Of a stretch of DNA of 64,000 bases, positions 45,327 through 55,745 are shown one piece after another (position 1 is the first letter of the stretch; each line of letters starts with the position of its first letter). Under the pieces are notes generated by a model. The model was given only the letters and a program-made list of their open reading frames with translations. It ran no database searches and was not told the origin of the DNA. Source of the stretch: Brachyspira murdochii DSM 12563 (GTDB taxonomy: Bacteria; Spirochaetota; Brachyspiria; Brachyspirales; Brachyspiraceae); NCBI RefSeq assembly GCF_000092845.1, contig NC_014150.1, forward strand, positions 1-64,000, in the 5' to 3' direction. A program made the translations under genes and the position numbers.

Positions 45327-48019
45327 TCAAATAATTCTGTAAGCCTAAAATCACAAATCATTAAAATAAGTAAAGTATAAATAAATCTTTCTGAAACTTT
45401 AGTATTATTTTCATTAGAGAATTGTATATTTATTTTAATCTTATCTTTATAATCAATATCATTATTTGCATTTATTTTTATTTCAAAATAATCGTTATTA
45501 TCTAGTTTTAAATTATAACTTTCAACTGCACCGTATTCTAAATAACTAGGAGTCATTGAATATCTAGCACCGAATGCCTTAAAAGTACCGTAAGATATTT
45601 CTATGTTTTGTAATTTGTTTATTTCATTTTCCAAATTATTTTTATCTAATTTTATTATACTTAATTGCTGTATAGGCTGTATTAATTCATAATCTTCTAA
45701 TTGTTTTCTCCATTTATTTATAGTCTCTTCATTCATTTCTATAGGGCTTGCCAAACTTATGAAACTATTTTCATCAATATTTATTTCTTCATCTTCGCAG
45801 TTTGAATAGCTTCCGTCATTAGAGTATCTAAAGTTTGTTAAAAATAAATTATCTTTATCATACAAATTCCATATTAGTGAAGAGGAAAATTTATTCATTA
45901 AAGGATTATCAATAAACACTTCTTTGAAAAAACTGTAATTATATTTTTTCTCATACATCAATGATTTAGTCAATTTTAGAGAAAGTTTTTTTATCACTTT
46001 TGGAATTTCATTTTTTATATATTTTATTTCTTCTTTTGTGTTATCATCAAAATTTTTAGGTGCTGCCTTTAATACATTATTATTTTTTATATCAAATACA
46101 TTCACAGAATAATCACTATTCAAAATCAATTTATAATCATCATTAATAACTTTTTCGCCTTTTGAGTCAAAGCCAAAATTTGAACTAAATTTCAATTCTA
46201 AATCATCAATATCAAGGCCTATTTCTTTTGATATTTTATTTATTAAATTAAAAGCATTTTCTCTCAATTCTGATTTTTTAGTTTTTGAATAGATATCATA
46301 TAATAATTTAATACTATATTCTGTTCTTTTTACTGATGATAAAATTATTAAAAAGAAATTAGAGTCTTTCTCTTTTTTGTATATTTCTCTTAAAGCTTCA
46401 TCTCCGCCATACAAACTATAAACAACAGCAGCAGCTTCTTTATGTGTTTCTATATAAATATTTTTAGCAAAAGTTAAAAAACTTTCTCTGTCAAGTAAAT
46501 TAATAATAGAATCAATTTCAAGTAAATAATAAATATCTCTTTTAAGTTCCAAATATTTTAAGTATATATATTTTATAACTTTTATATCAACATCTCTTGA
46601 TTTATCTTTTATTAATACATTACAATTTTCTATATAAGAAACTTTCTTTTCATCTTTTTTACTTAATTTAATATTTTCTTCATATTGTTCAATAGTATCA
46701 AATAATTGATAATTAAGAAATTCTTTTAAATCATTAAAATAAAAATTTTCTAATTTTCTTTTAGCTGATTGAACTTTTTTATTTTTTATTTCTGAAGCTA
46801 TTTTATGAATCTCTTTTATATTATCCTCTATTTTTTTAATTATAATTTTATTTTCATTATCAAAAGCATACAAATATAAAATCCATTTCAAACTTAATTT
46901 ATCTATATTTTTAGAAATAACATCAGACCAATCGCCTAAATACTCAAGAGATTCAATATTCCAATTCTCTAAAGAATCATAATACTGAAAGCCGCTTCTA
47001 AATAACATTCCAATCATATTTTCTACTTTATTAACTTTCCAAGTACCCAAAGTCTGATTAAAACTTTCTGCATCATAAAATAAACATTGCATAGATACTA
47101 CATTAGAAGTGTCCCATTTATACAAAGGCTGATTAAACTTTTTAGCTTTATCAAAAACATAATCCATTTCTATAATTTGAGATGTATTCCAAGTATTTAA
47201 TGGCTGATTAAATTCATAGCAAAATTTAAACATATTTGATATATATTTCAAATTAGATGTATCCCATTTATCTAAAGGCTGATTAAAACTATAACAATCT
47301 TCAAACATACTATTTGCATATTCTAATTTAGAAACATTCCAATTATTAATATTTTGATTGAAGTTTATACAATGCTTAAACATACTAGCAGTACTTATTA
47401 CATTAGAAGTATCCCATTTATCTAAAGGCTGGTTGAAATTCCAGCATTCTTCAAACATATTATTTGCATATTCTAATTTAGAAACATTCCAATTATTAAT
47501 ATTTTGATTGAAATTTCTACAATTCATAAACATACCAGCAGCACTTATTACATTAGAAGTATCCCAATTATCTAAAGGCTGATTAAAATCTACACAGCCT
47601 CTAAACATAAGTGACATATCCTTCACTTTACTTGTATCCCATTTATTAAGAGGATGATTAAAATTAGTACAGCCTTTAAACATTCCTCGCATATCTGTAA
47701 CATTTGATACATTCCACTCAGAAATATTTTGATTAAAATTTATGCAGTTATAAAATAAATGTCCCATATCTTTAACATTAGAAATATTCCATTTTTCTAT
47801 ATCTTCATTAAAACTATAGCAATTATAAAACATTCCTCTCATATTTGTAACATTAGAAGTGTTCCAATTTTCTATGCCTGAAAAATCTTTTCTTCCTTCA
47901 AATGAGAATAGTCCGCTCATGTCGGTAATTAAACTTGTATCAATATCGCCCAAGTAAATATTTTCATCTTGTACTAACTTTTGTAGTTCATCTTTTGTTT
48001 CTGGTTTGTATTTAGACAT
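45323..48019 (-). CDS. DUF285 (BspA-type) repeats fused to a DUF4132 domain
   Basis: I start at MSKYKPETK (48019) rather than an in-frame ATG 15 nt upstream. The 898-residue protein has no signal peptide. Residues about 25-360 hold some 13 BspA/DUF285 repeats of 23-25 residues (pattern FNQPLDKWDTSNVxxMxxMF). The C-terminal half (about 580-898) is DUF4132: DDLELKFSSNFGFDSKGEKV, an FxxNPLMNKFSSSLIW segment and WRKQLEDYELIQPIQQLS. DUF4132 occurs in E. coli MolR/YehI-type WGR proteins of unknown function. DUF285 proteins are usually surface-bound; without a signal this one is probably cytoplasmic. Confidence 0.82.
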   Translation of the reverse strand: MSKYKPETKDELQKLVQDENIYLGDIDTSLITDMSGLFSFEGRKDFSGIENWNTSNVTNMRGMFYNCYSFNEDIEKWNISNVKDMGHLFYNCINFNQNISEWNVSNVTDMRGMFKGCTNFNHPLNKWDTSKVKDMSLMFRGCVDFNQPLDNWDTSNVISAAGMFMNCRNFNQNINNWNVSKLEYANNMFEECWNFNQPLDKWDTSNVISTASMFKHCINFNQNINNWNVSKLEYANSMFEDCYSFNQPLDKWDTSNLKYISNMFKFCYEFNQPLNTWNTSQIIEMDYVFDKAKKFNQPLYKWDTSNVVSMQCLFYDAESFNQTLGTWKVNKVENMIGMLFRSGFQYYDSLENWNIESLEYLGDWSDVISKNIDKLSLKWILYLYAFDNENKIIIKKIEDNIKEIHKIASEIKNKKVQSAKRKLENFYFNDLKEFLNYQLFDTIEQYEENIKLSKKDEKKVSYIENCNVLIKDKSRDVDIKVIKYIYLKYLELKRDIYYLLEIDSIINLLDRESFLTFAKNIYIETHKEAAAVVYSLYGGDEALREIYKKEKDSNFFLIILSSVKRTEYSIKLLYDIYSKTKKSELRENAFNLINKISKEIGLDIDDLELKFSSNFGFDSKGEKVINDDYKLILNSDYSVNVFDIKNNNVLKAAPKNFDDNTKEEIKYIKNEIPKVIKKLSLKLTKSLMYEKKYNYSFFKEVFIDNPLMNKFSSSLIWNLYDKDNLFLTNFRYSNDGSYSNCEDEEINIDENSFISLASPIEMNEETINKWRKQLEDYELIQPIQQLSIIKLDKNNLENEINKLQNIEISYGTFKAFGARYSMTPSYLEYGAVESYNLKLDNNDYFEIKINANNDIDYKDKIKINIQFSNENNTKVSERFIYTLLILMICDFRLTELFD
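47281..47580 (-). repeat. Tandem 150-bp duplication inside the DUF285 array
   Basis: Two adjacent 150-bp units (47281-47430 and 47431-47580) are nearly identical at the DNA level, each encoding two 25-residue DUF285 repeats. The duplication is in frame. High DNA identity shows a recent event, in contrast to the diverged outer repeats. Confidence 0.8.
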
Positions 48020-48181
48020 AAATATAATCCACATAATAAGTTTTTTAATTAAAACCTATTATGTGAAAAAATGATAAATTATTATTGTTGCTAGTTTATC
48101 GCTTAAAAACTTATAACATAACTAATATTTAATTTTTATATTAATATCAGCAATAAATAATAATTGTTATTATTTTAATAT

Positions 48182-49216
48182 TTAATAATTTTGTTTCATA
48201 AATGCTTCAACTCTTTTTTTAGCATTTGCTTTCAAATCAAAATAGTAAAGTTCTATATCCCAAGCATGAAAAATACCTTTGCTAAAAACTCCTGCTCTGT
48301 CTGTAAAAAATATGTTAGTATCTGCCGTAGAACATTTAATTACTCCTCTAACTTTATCAACCTTAGCATCAGAGAAATTAGTAATTTGATTGATTAATGT
48401 ATTTTCATTAGTAATATTTGCCCCTAAACTCAATTCTTTGGCTGCTAAAGTTTCTTCTAAAGTCCAAGTAATAGGGTTAATTGTTATAGAGTTTTCAAGA
48501 AGTGTAGGATTATAGCCATTAAAATCTGGGCTTTCTGTATTATAAGAAATTATAACTCCTGTATCATATTCTCCGCTTGCAAATTTTAAATGCGGATTTT
48601 CTTCTATATCTTCTTTAGTTACAGAATATCCTATTATATAAGCAGCTATTAGTCTTTTCTGCAAATATTCATTATCTTTAAAATAATCCTTCAATATCTC
48701 TTTTATCATCATAGCACCTTGAGAATGTCCCATTAATATAATAGGTCTATTATTATTATAGTTTTTAATAAAATAATCGAATGCGGCTATAGCATCATCT
48801 TTAGGAGTAGAGAATAAATAGCTGTTTAGTTCTTCTTTGCTTATATTATTAGTTTGATTTAGTAAATACAATGCATTAGCTTGTCTATAAAAAGGTGCAT
48901 ATACATTTCCATATTCTTCAAACATACTAGTATGCATAATTACTTTATTTGTTACCGTGGCACGCATAGGAGTATAATCTATAGGACATATCATAAAGTT
49001 GCTGTCATCACTTGCCCAAGTAGTAGGATACAGATAAAATATGTCTATATTTCCATTGTTATTATTAGGAAGATTAAGCCAGTTATTTGAATCAGAATAA
49101 TCAATATTTTCTAAGTAATAGTTATTATTAGCTTTAACATTTTCATTGTTATTTTGAGAACATGCTAGTATTAAAATAGTTATTAAAGATATTATTGATA
49201 ATTTTATTTTTATCAT
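48182..49216 (-). CDS. DUF3089 alpha/beta-hydrolase-like lipoprotein
   Basis: The 344-residue protein has a lipobox (LILAC, Cys at 19) and a DUF3089 domain: IDIFYLYPTTW, VYAPFYRQA and the nucleophile elbow ILMGHSQGAMM near residue 165. Catalytic Ser is present, so an esterase or lipase activity at the cell surface or periplasm is plausible. A C-terminal FHAWDIELYYFDL supplies a His. Substrate unknown. Monocistronic on the minus strand. Confidence 0.85.
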   Translation of the reverse strand: MIKIKLSIISLITILILACSQNNNENVKANNNYYLENIDYSDSNNWLNLPNNNNGNIDIFYLYPTTWASDDSNFMICPIDYTPMRATVTNKVIMHTSMFEEYGNVYAPFYRQANALYLLNQTNNISKEELNSYLFSTPKDDAIAAFDYFIKNYNNNRPIILMGHSQGAMMIKEILKDYFKDNEYLQKRLIAAYIIGYSVTKEDIEENPHLKFASGEYDTGVIISYNTESPDFNGYNPTLLENSITINPITWTLEETLAAKELSLGANITNENTLINQITNFSDAKVDKVRGVIKCSTADTNIFFTDRAGVFSKGIFHAWDIELYYFDLKANAKKRVEAFMKQNY

Positions 49217-49736
49217 AATTTTCTCCTTAGTATATTAGTATCATTTTTGTGTATTCTAATATATAAAAAAATAATCATCAAATACTTATGTTTTATAACT
49301 AGATATAATTTTTTTAATAAATATTGTTTTATATCTGCACTCTTAAGTAAATTATTATATGTTAATTTTTTATTTGTAAACTGACGCACTTTACATAGTA
49401 TTATCAACTTTTTTTACGCACATGCTATAAGTTTATGACTTCTCAAATGCAGTTCTTTCAGCGAAAGTGGGGCTGTGCCTTATACCAATAAAAGAACTTG
49501 TGGTTTGCTTATAGTTGTTTAGGGATATACCAAGAAGAAATATTATTTTCTACAGGAAAACCTAAAAAAGTATAGTAAATTATATTTCTGAATAATTCGC
49601 TTATATTGTGAATGTATATTATTTTTAACCATATTTTAATAAAATAGTAATAATTAGCTAATGATATAGTTATTTTAACTGATTTATTTTTTTTTTAATA
49701 TTATTTAGAATATCAAAAATAAAGGAGGATAAATAT
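49217..49736. repeat. Gene-free spacer with a fourth interspersed-repeat copy
   Basis: About 520 nt without a gene. At about 49447-49505 lies GCAGTCTTT-like DNA (here GCAGTTCTTTCAGCGAAAGT), GGGGCTGTGCC, and the ATACCAATAAAAGAAC stretch that matches the MITE-like element at 42.26 kb. The rest is AT-rich. The hemolysin III SD (AAAGGAGG) is at its end. Confidence 0.55.
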
Positions 49737-50429
49737 ATGGCTAATACTTCAGCATTTCAGTTAATTAATAGATTAAATAGTGATAAATTGAAAATAGATA
49801 AAAAAAATAAAAAAATAGGTGAGCTTTACTCAGCAGTATCCCATGGAGTAGGTGCCTTGCTTGCTATAGCAGGACTTGTACTTATGCTTATAAAGGTGCA
49901 TGGTAATCCTATGCCTGTTATAATTTATGGTGCGGGTATAATATTTTTATATACATTTAGTTCGCTGTATCACTTTTTCCCAGACGGAAAGGTAAAAAAA
50001 TTATTTAGAAAATTCGACCATATAGGAATATATATTTTTATAGCAGCAACTTATACTCCGCTTTGTATATTCTCTCTTCCAAAAAATATTGGTATATTGA
50101 TTTTATCTGTTATATGGGGCTGTGCTTTGATAGGAGTATTGTCAAACACAGTTTTTAAGTACAAAAATATATATTTAAGACTTATTTTATATATACTAAT
50201 GGGCTGGATAATAATATTCGCTTTTAAACCTTTATTAAATTCTTTTGATGTGCTTCATTTGAATTGGCTTATATTCGGAGGTATATTCTATACTATAGGT
50301 GCTTTCTTATATGCCTTGGGTAAAAAATTTAATGATAAATCAAAACAGTTTACGCATGACATATTTCATATATTTGTATTAGCAGGTTCTTTTGCTCACT
50401 ACTGGTTTTTATATAGTTATGTTATATAG
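49737..50429 (+). CDS. Hemolysin III / PAQR-family membrane protein
   Basis: A 230-residue protein with about seven transmembrane helices and the PAQR signature: AVSHGVGALLAIAGL near residue 30, SSLYHFFPDGKVKKLFRKFDHI near 80 (H and D metal ligands) and a C-terminal FAHYWFLYSYV. Despite the name, the fold suggests a membrane hydrolase or receptor-like protein; bacterial roles are poorly defined. SD AAAGGAGG is strong. Confidence 0.88.
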   Translation: MANTSAFQLINRLNSDKLKIDKKNKKIGELYSAVSHGVGALLAIAGLVLMLIKVHGNPMPVIIYGAGIIFLYTFSSLYHFFPDGKVKKLFRKFDHIGIYIFIAATYTPLCIFSLPKNIGILILSVIWGCALIGVLSNTVFKYKNIYLRLILYILMGWIIIFAFKPLLNSFDVLHLNWLIFGGIFYTIGAFLYALGKKFNDKSKQFTHDIFHIFVLAGSFAHYWFLYSYVI

Positions 50430-50510
50430 TTTATTTTTTGTTAAAAACCCTTTACATTTTTTATTTTATCTATATTATTATAAAGTTATCTTTTCAGCAG
50501 TGGGGCATAA

Positions 50511-51551
50511 ATGGTTAAGCGTATTAATATAGATGATTTTTTGAGAATGCAGAGAGAAGAAAATTTACCAATAATAGATGTACGTTCTCCTATAGAATAT
50601 TCACATGCTCATATACCAAATGCATATAATGTTTATTTGTTTAATGATGAAGAGCGTAAGAATGTAGGAACTATTTATAAGCAGGTAGGAAGAAAGGAGG
50701 CTGTATTAAAAGGATTAGAATACGTATCTGTAAGAATTACGGATATATTAAAAAGCATAGATAATATAGCAAAAAATTATAATAATACTAATAAAATACT
50801 TATGCATTGCTTTAGAGGCGGTATGCGAAGTGAGTCTGTTGCTTGGCTTTGTTCTAGCTATGGATATGATGTTTATGTACTTGAAGGCGGATATAAAAAA
50901 TATAGAAATTATGTATTATCTTCATTTGAAAAAAAATATAGAATATATCTTCTTACTGGAAGAACTGGAAGCGGAAAAACTCTTATATTAAAAATATTAA
51001 AAGATAAAGGTTTTAATGTAATAGATTTAGAGAAAATAGCAAAACATAAAGGATCAGCATTCGGCTGGATAGATGAGGGTGAACAGCCTAGTCAGGAACA
51101 ATTTGAGAATCTTTTATCTTATGAACTTTCTAAATATGATATTAATTCTATTTTATGGTTTGAAGATGAGAGTCTGCTTATAGGAAGACGTGCTGTACCA
51201 AAATCATTATTTAATAATATGAGAGATGCTGAGAAGATAATTTATTTAGATATACCTCTGGAATGCAGAGCTATGTATATAGTTAATACTTATGGAAAAT
51301 ACAGTATTGATGATTTAAGAGAATCTATATTAAAAATAGAAAAACGTTTAGGCGGTGAAAGATTAAAGGAATCATTAGAACTGCTTGATAATGGAAAAAT
51401 GTATGAATGCGTACTAAATATGCTTTATTATTATGATAAGGCTTATAAACTCAGCATTACTGATGATGAAAAGAGACTTGTATCTATAGAGTGTAAAAAT
51501 CAGAACTTTGATGAGATAGTAGATTTAATATTAGCAAGAGTGAAATGTTAA
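50511..51551 (+). CDS. mnmH: tRNA 2-selenouridine synthase MnmH
   Basis: A 346-residue enzyme with an N-terminal rhodanese domain (IIDVRSPIEYSHAHIPNA; catalytic Cys100 in LMHCFRGGMRS) and a C-terminal P-loop domain (GRTGSGKT at 150-157, later GSAFGWIDEGEQPSQEQF). MnmH converts 2-thiouridine at the wobble position of some tRNAs to 2-selenouridine using selenophosphate, via a geranylated intermediate. Its presence implies that selenophosphate is made, but selD is not in the window. It is 24 nt before uvrC and may be co-transcribed with it. Confidence 0.9.
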   Translation: MVKRINIDDFLRMQREENLPIIDVRSPIEYSHAHIPNAYNVYLFNDEERKNVGTIYKQVGRKEAVLKGLEYVSVRITDILKSIDNIAKNYNNTNKILMHCFRGGMRSESVAWLCSSYGYDVYVLEGGYKKYRNYVLSSFEKKYRIYLLTGRTGSGKTLILKILKDKGFNVIDLEKIAKHKGSAFGWIDEGEQPSQEQFENLLSYELSKYDINSILWFEDESLLIGRRAVPKSLFNNMRDAEKIIYLDIPLECRAMYIVNTYGKYSIDDLRESILKIEKRLGGERLKESLELLDNGKMYECVLNMLYYYDKAYKLSITDDEKRLVSIECKNQNFDEIVDLILARVKC

Positions 51552-51575
51552 TTTGGGCAGTAGTAATAAAAAATT

Positions 51576-53417
51576 ATGAATCAGGAAATTAAAAGTTATA
51601 TACATGAAAAGTTAAAACGTATTCCAGATAAGTCTGGAGTATATTTTATGAAAGACAACAAAGAGACTATAATATATATAGGTAAAGCAAAGTCTCTAAA
51701 AAAAAGAGTATCATCATATTTTAATAATTCAAATAAAGATGCTAAAACTACAGCATTGGTAGAGCATATAAGAGATATTGATTATATACTTACAGAAAAT
51801 GAGGTTGAAGCTTTGATATTAGAAGCAGAGATGATAAGAAAGCATAAGCCTCATTATAATATACTTCTTAAAGATCAGAAATCATTTCCATTTATAGCTG
51901 TAACAAATGAACATTTTCCAAGAGTTATAAAGGCTAGAAATGTTATAGATAAAGAAAATGCTAAAAAATATAAAAAGTACTACGGACCTTATGTTGCTGC
52001 TGAGAAAGCTGATAATATAGTAAAGTTTGTTGTAGAAAATTTTAAGTTAAGAAGATGCAAATATGATTTCCCATTAAAAAAGCCTATAAGACCTTGCCTT
52101 TATTATCATATAGGAAAATGTACTGCTCCATGTGCTGATTTGATAAATGAAGAAGATTATGATAAAACTATTGATGATGCCATTATGGTGCTTGAAGGAA
52201 ATGTTGATGAGCTTTCTGTAAGACTAAGACAGGAGATGTTTCAGCATGCAGAAAAGTTAGAATTTGAGGCTGCAAAAGATTTGAGAGATAAAATTGATTT
52301 GCTTAAATATATAACAGTAGAGCAGAGCATATATATTCCAGAGAGCGATGATATTGATATAATAGGAGCCTATGGAGAGAATGGAAATTATATAATAGTT
52401 ATTTTATCAGTTAAAGGAGGTAAACTTGCAGACAGAAAAACTTTTAGTATGCAGTCTCCTAATAATGACGAATATTATGCAGAAAAAGGCGTATCAAAAT
52501 ATTCTGAAATACTTTCTGCTTTCTTTACTCAGTATTACACCCATGCTAATTTGATACCTGCATCCATATCTGTAGATTTTCCTATTATAGATATTGATAT
52601 TATAAAAGATTATTTAAAACAAATATCAGGAAGAGAAGTTGATATAAGACTTGATAAAAGCAGGAAAGGTTTAATGGCTATAGCAAATGAAAATGCCAAA
52701 CATATATTTAAAGAAAAAGCACTTATCAGAGAAGTTCCTTTAGGTATAACAAGACTTCAGGAAATATTTAAACTTAAAAAAGCTCCTAGCATAATAGAAT
52801 CTTTCGATATAGCCCATATTCAGGGAAGCTATACTATGGCCGGAATGGTGCGTTTTGTTAATGGGGTATCGGATAATAAAAATTACAGAATATTCAATAT
52901 GAAAACAGTTACTGGAATAGATGATTTTGCTTCAATAAAAGAGGCAGTATATAGAAGATATAAAAGGCTTAGAGATGAGAATCTTACTTTTCCAGATTTG
53001 ATACTTATAGACGGAGGAAAGGGACAGCTTAATTCGGCAATAGAGGCATTGAAAGAACTCGATATAAAAGGGCAGCCTATAATGGCATTAGCTAAAAAAT
53101 TTGAAGAGATATATTTGCCAAATAGAAATGAACCGGTAAGACTTAATGATAATGAACCTGCAAGACTTTTTTTACAGAAGGTAAGAGATGAAACGCATAG
53201 ATGGGTTAATACCAGTCATGGTAAGAAAAGAAGCAGAGAGATGGTTAAAAGCGAGCTTGAAGGTATAAATGGATTAGGTAAAAAAGGAATAGAAAAACTC
53301 TATGCTCATTTTATAAATATAGATAATATCAAAAATGCATCTTTTGAAAGCATAAGAAATATACCGGGCATTAGTTATAAAGTAGCTAATAATATTTACG
53401 ATCATTTTCATAAATAG
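51576..53417 (+). CDS. uvrC: Excinuclease ABC subunit C
   Basis: The 613-residue nuclease of nucleotide excision repair: an N-terminal GIY-YIG domain (SGVYFMKDNKETIIYIGKA), a UVR motif near residue 210-235 (EKLEFEAAKDLRDKID) that meets UvrB, a Cys-containing segment (RPCLYYHIGKCTAPC), the RNase H-like 5' nuclease domain (IESFDIAHIQGSYTMAGMV, DLILIDGGKGQLN) and C-terminal helix-hairpin-helix motifs. The stop overlaps a small palindrome (AATAGCAGCTATT). The next gene converges 15 nt away. Confidence 0.96.
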   Translation: MNQEIKSYIHEKLKRIPDKSGVYFMKDNKETIIYIGKAKSLKKRVSSYFNNSNKDAKTTALVEHIRDIDYILTENEVEALILEAEMIRKHKPHYNILLKDQKSFPFIAVTNEHFPRVIKARNVIDKENAKKYKKYYGPYVAAEKADNIVKFVVENFKLRRCKYDFPLKKPIRPCLYYHIGKCTAPCADLINEEDYDKTIDDAIMVLEGNVDELSVRLRQEMFQHAEKLEFEAAKDLRDKIDLLKYITVEQSIYIPESDDIDIIGAYGENGNYIIVILSVKGGKLADRKTFSMQSPNNDEYYAEKGVSKYSEILSAFFTQYYTHANLIPASISVDFPIIDIDIIKDYLKQISGREVDIRLDKSRKGLMAIANENAKHIFKEKALIREVPLGITRLQEIFKLKKAPSIIESFDIAHIQGSYTMAGMVRFVNGVSDNKNYRIFNMKTVTGIDDFASIKEAVYRRYKRLRDENLTFPDLILIDGGKGQLNSAIEALKELDIKGQPIMALAKKFEEIYLPNRNEPVRLNDNEPARLFLQKVRDETHRWVNTSHGKKRSREMVKSELEGINGLGKKGIEKLYAHFINIDNIKNASFESIRNIPGISYKVANNIYDHFHK

Positions 53418-53432
53418 CAGCTATTATAATTT

Positions 53433-54557
53433 TTATCTTGATACAATTTTCCATATTTTTATTATGTCATTTATACTATAATCAAGAAAATCCTTATATC
53501 CGCAGAAAGTTTTATCTTTATTGTCTATATACATATTTTCTAACATTCTTTTGCAGCCTAATTTGCATATTTTAAAATATCTGCATGAACGGCATAATTT
53601 ATAATCATCATTATTTATGATATCAGTCTTTTCATTAATAAAATCTTTGGCTTTTTGATTGTAAAAAATATTATCAAAATCTTCATCTGCTATATTGCCT
53701 AATTTATAATTATCCAAGCAGTAAAAATCACAAGGAAAAACATCGCCGTTACTTTCTATTATCATCTGGTTTGTGCATATTCCGTTTATACCGCAGGTCA
53801 TAGGAGCATATCCGCCTCCAAATAATGGTATTATATTATCAAAAAACTGAATGCTGTAATAAATATTATTAAAAAAATCTTCTTTCCATAATGAAAATAT
53901 TTCTTTATAGAAGTTTGAAAATTCTTTTGGAGTTATTGAATAAGTATTATTATCATTTGAGTTTATATCAGATAGACAGGGTATAAACTGAGTATATTTT
54001 AGATTGAGTTTTTTTATTTTCTTATATACATCTTTAGGGTATTTAGAGAGTTTAGATGTTAATACTGTGAGTATGTTGTATTCTATATTAAAGGCATCAA
54101 ATAACTTTTTAGTTTCCAATACTTTGTTGTATGTTGCATTTCCTATTTTGTCTGTTCTGTATTTATCATGAATATCTTTTATCATATCAAAAGAAAGTCC
54201 AACTAAAAAATTATTTTTTTTGAATAACTCACCCCATTTATCATCTATTAATATGCCATTAGTTTGTATGCTGTATTTTACATTAATGTTTTTTTTATTT
54301 CTATTATTAACATAATCTATAAACGAATTAAAATATTCTATTCCTGCAGTAGTTGGCTCTCCGCCTTGAAATGAAAACAATACATTTTTATCAGCATTTT
54401 GAAGAACTTTATCTATTATAGCCGTCATAACTTTTTCAGTCATAATACCGTTATTTTCTATTTTTCTATTTTTTGCTTCATCTATATAAAAGCAGTATTT
54501 GCATTTTATATTGCACAAAGATGATGAGGGTTTAATTAATACTGATACATTATTCAT
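53433..54557 (-). CDS. Radical SAM/SPASM protein (anaerobic sulfatase-maturase-like)
   Basis: The 374-residue enzyme has the radical SAM cluster motif C15-x3-C19-x2-C22 (SSLCNIKCKYCFY), the GGEPT motif near residue 66, and a C-terminal SPASM region with many Cys (MTCGINGICTN, FPCDFYCLDN, CRSCRYFKICKLGCKR) for two auxiliary Fe-S clusters. This layout is that of anaerobic sulfatase-maturating enzymes, which make formylglycine from Cys or Ser. No sulfatase gene is nearby, so another peptide-modifying role is possible. Monocistronic. Confidence 0.85.
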   Translation of the reverse strand: MNNVSVLIKPSSSLCNIKCKYCFYIDEAKNRKIENNGIMTEKVMTAIIDKVLQNADKNVLFSFQGGEPTTAGIEYFNSFIDYVNNRNKKNINVKYSIQTNGILIDDKWGELFKKNNFLVGLSFDMIKDIHDKYRTDKIGNATYNKVLETKKLFDAFNIEYNILTVLTSKLSKYPKDVYKKIKKLNLKYTQFIPCLSDINSNDNNTYSITPKEFSNFYKEIFSLWKEDFFNNIYYSIQFFDNIIPLFGGGYAPMTCGINGICTNQMIIESNGDVFPCDFYCLDNYKLGNIADEDFDNIFYNQKAKDFINEKTDIINNDDYKLCRSCRYFKICKLGCKRMLENMYIDNKDKTFCGYKDFLDYSINDIIKIWKIVSR

Positions 54558-54734
54558 AATTTTATCATAATATATAATTTTATAAATTTCAATGTTTACT
54601 ATATATAATATAAAAAATATAAGATATTATAAGTATATTTTATAAATAAAAAATTAAAAAAAAATATTAATATAAACTTATAATCTATTATATTTTTTGT
54701 ATATAGTATAAAGTTTTTTTTTTAGAGGCTTAAA

Positions 54735-55670
54735 ATGAATAATAAAAACTATTATACTATAATACTTTCAAGTGTAAGATATGATAAGAGATTAAAATCA
54801 TTATCAAAACTTATTTACGGAGAAATACTAGCACTTACCAATGATAAAGGCTACTGCTGGGCTAATAATAATTACTTTGCAGATATTTATTCTGTGAGTA
54901 AAGATACTATTTCAAGGTCTATAAAACAGCTTGAAAAATATAATTATATAAAATGCGTATATGACAAAACTAAACAAAATAATGAGAAGAGAAAAATATA
55001 TATAAAAAAATTTAATCTTGTACCAGCAAAAAACACTATACAGTATAGTGAAAATTGTGATGACGGTATAGACAAAAAAGCAGAAGATAATAATAAATAT
55101 AATAACTTAAATAATAAAGATAGTGAACTAAAAAATACAAATCAATTAAATAAAACAGATACAAATAAAATAGATAATAAACAATATTCTCCCTCTCCTG
55201 ATTTTGATTTATTTATTAATGAGCTTATCGATACTTTTAATTTTCTTACTGGAAATAAAGCAAGTAAATTATATCATCTTCATTCTTTTAAGACTAAAGG
55301 CAAGCAGGAAGAGATTAAATCAATTTTTGAAGATAGGAAGTATGATTGGAAAGGCTGTATTAATTTAGCAAAGGAGAAAGTGAAAGATAAAGATAATTTA
55401 TCAGGTATATGGCTTGATTTTTTAAGTTATTTAAAAATATATTTAATAAAAGGAGACAGAGAAAACAGTATTAAAAGACATTACAGCAAAGAGGAGTTGA
55501 TAAAAAGAGAAAAAATCTTAAAAGAAAGAGAGTTAATTAAAATACAAAGAGAGAAGGAAGAACAATTAAAAATGCTTGAAGAAGAAAAAAGACTTGGATT
55601 TAATAATATGACAGAAGATGAAATAATTGAGTTTACAAAGAAGAGCTTGATGCATTTAAAAAGGGCTTGA
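54735..55670 (+). CDS. Winged-helix DNA-binding protein, replication-initiator-like
   Basis: The 311-residue cytoplasmic protein has an N-terminal winged helix (about 15-85: LSKLIYGEILALTNDKGYCW, NYFADIYSVSKDTISRSIKQ) like those of phage or plasmid replication proteins and HTH_36 families, a Lys/Asn-rich linker and a C-terminal helical part with a long charged helix (about 245-305). Its frame ends in LMHLKRA. It could be a relic of a mobile element or a chromosomal regulator. No phage or plasmid genes lie around it. Function unproven. Confidence 0.65.
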   Translation: MNNKNYYTIILSSVRYDKRLKSLSKLIYGEILALTNDKGYCWANNNYFADIYSVSKDTISRSIKQLEKYNYIKCVYDKTKQNNEKRKIYIKKFNLVPAKNTIQYSENCDDGIDKKAEDNNKYNNLNNKDSELKNTNQLNKTDTNKIDNKQYSPSPDFDLFINELIDTFNFLTGNKASKLYHLHSFKTKGKQEEIKSIFEDRKYDWKGCINLAKEKVKDKDNLSGIWLDFLSYLKIYLIKGDRENSIKRHYSKEELIKREKILKERELIKIQREKEEQLKMLEEEKRLGFNNMTEDEIIEFTKKSLMHLKRA

Positions 55671-55706
55671 TTATTTTGATACGATAAAAAATAATAATAT
55701 TTCTAT

Positions 55707-55735
55707 TTGAAATAATTATCATTTTATTATATAAT
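55707..55735 (+). promoter_or_regulatory. Promoter of the TPP-riboswitch operon
   Basis: TTGAAA (55707-55712), a 17-base spacer and TATAAT (55730-55735). The predicted start near 55742 is a few bases before the riboswitch aptamer. Confidence 0.75.
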
Positions 55736-55745
55736 ATAATAAAAA

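Noticed and set aside
54735-55670. Prophage or plasmid replication module
   Set aside because: The winged-helix protein resembles replication initiators, but no integrase, capsid, partition or att-like sequences are found around it.
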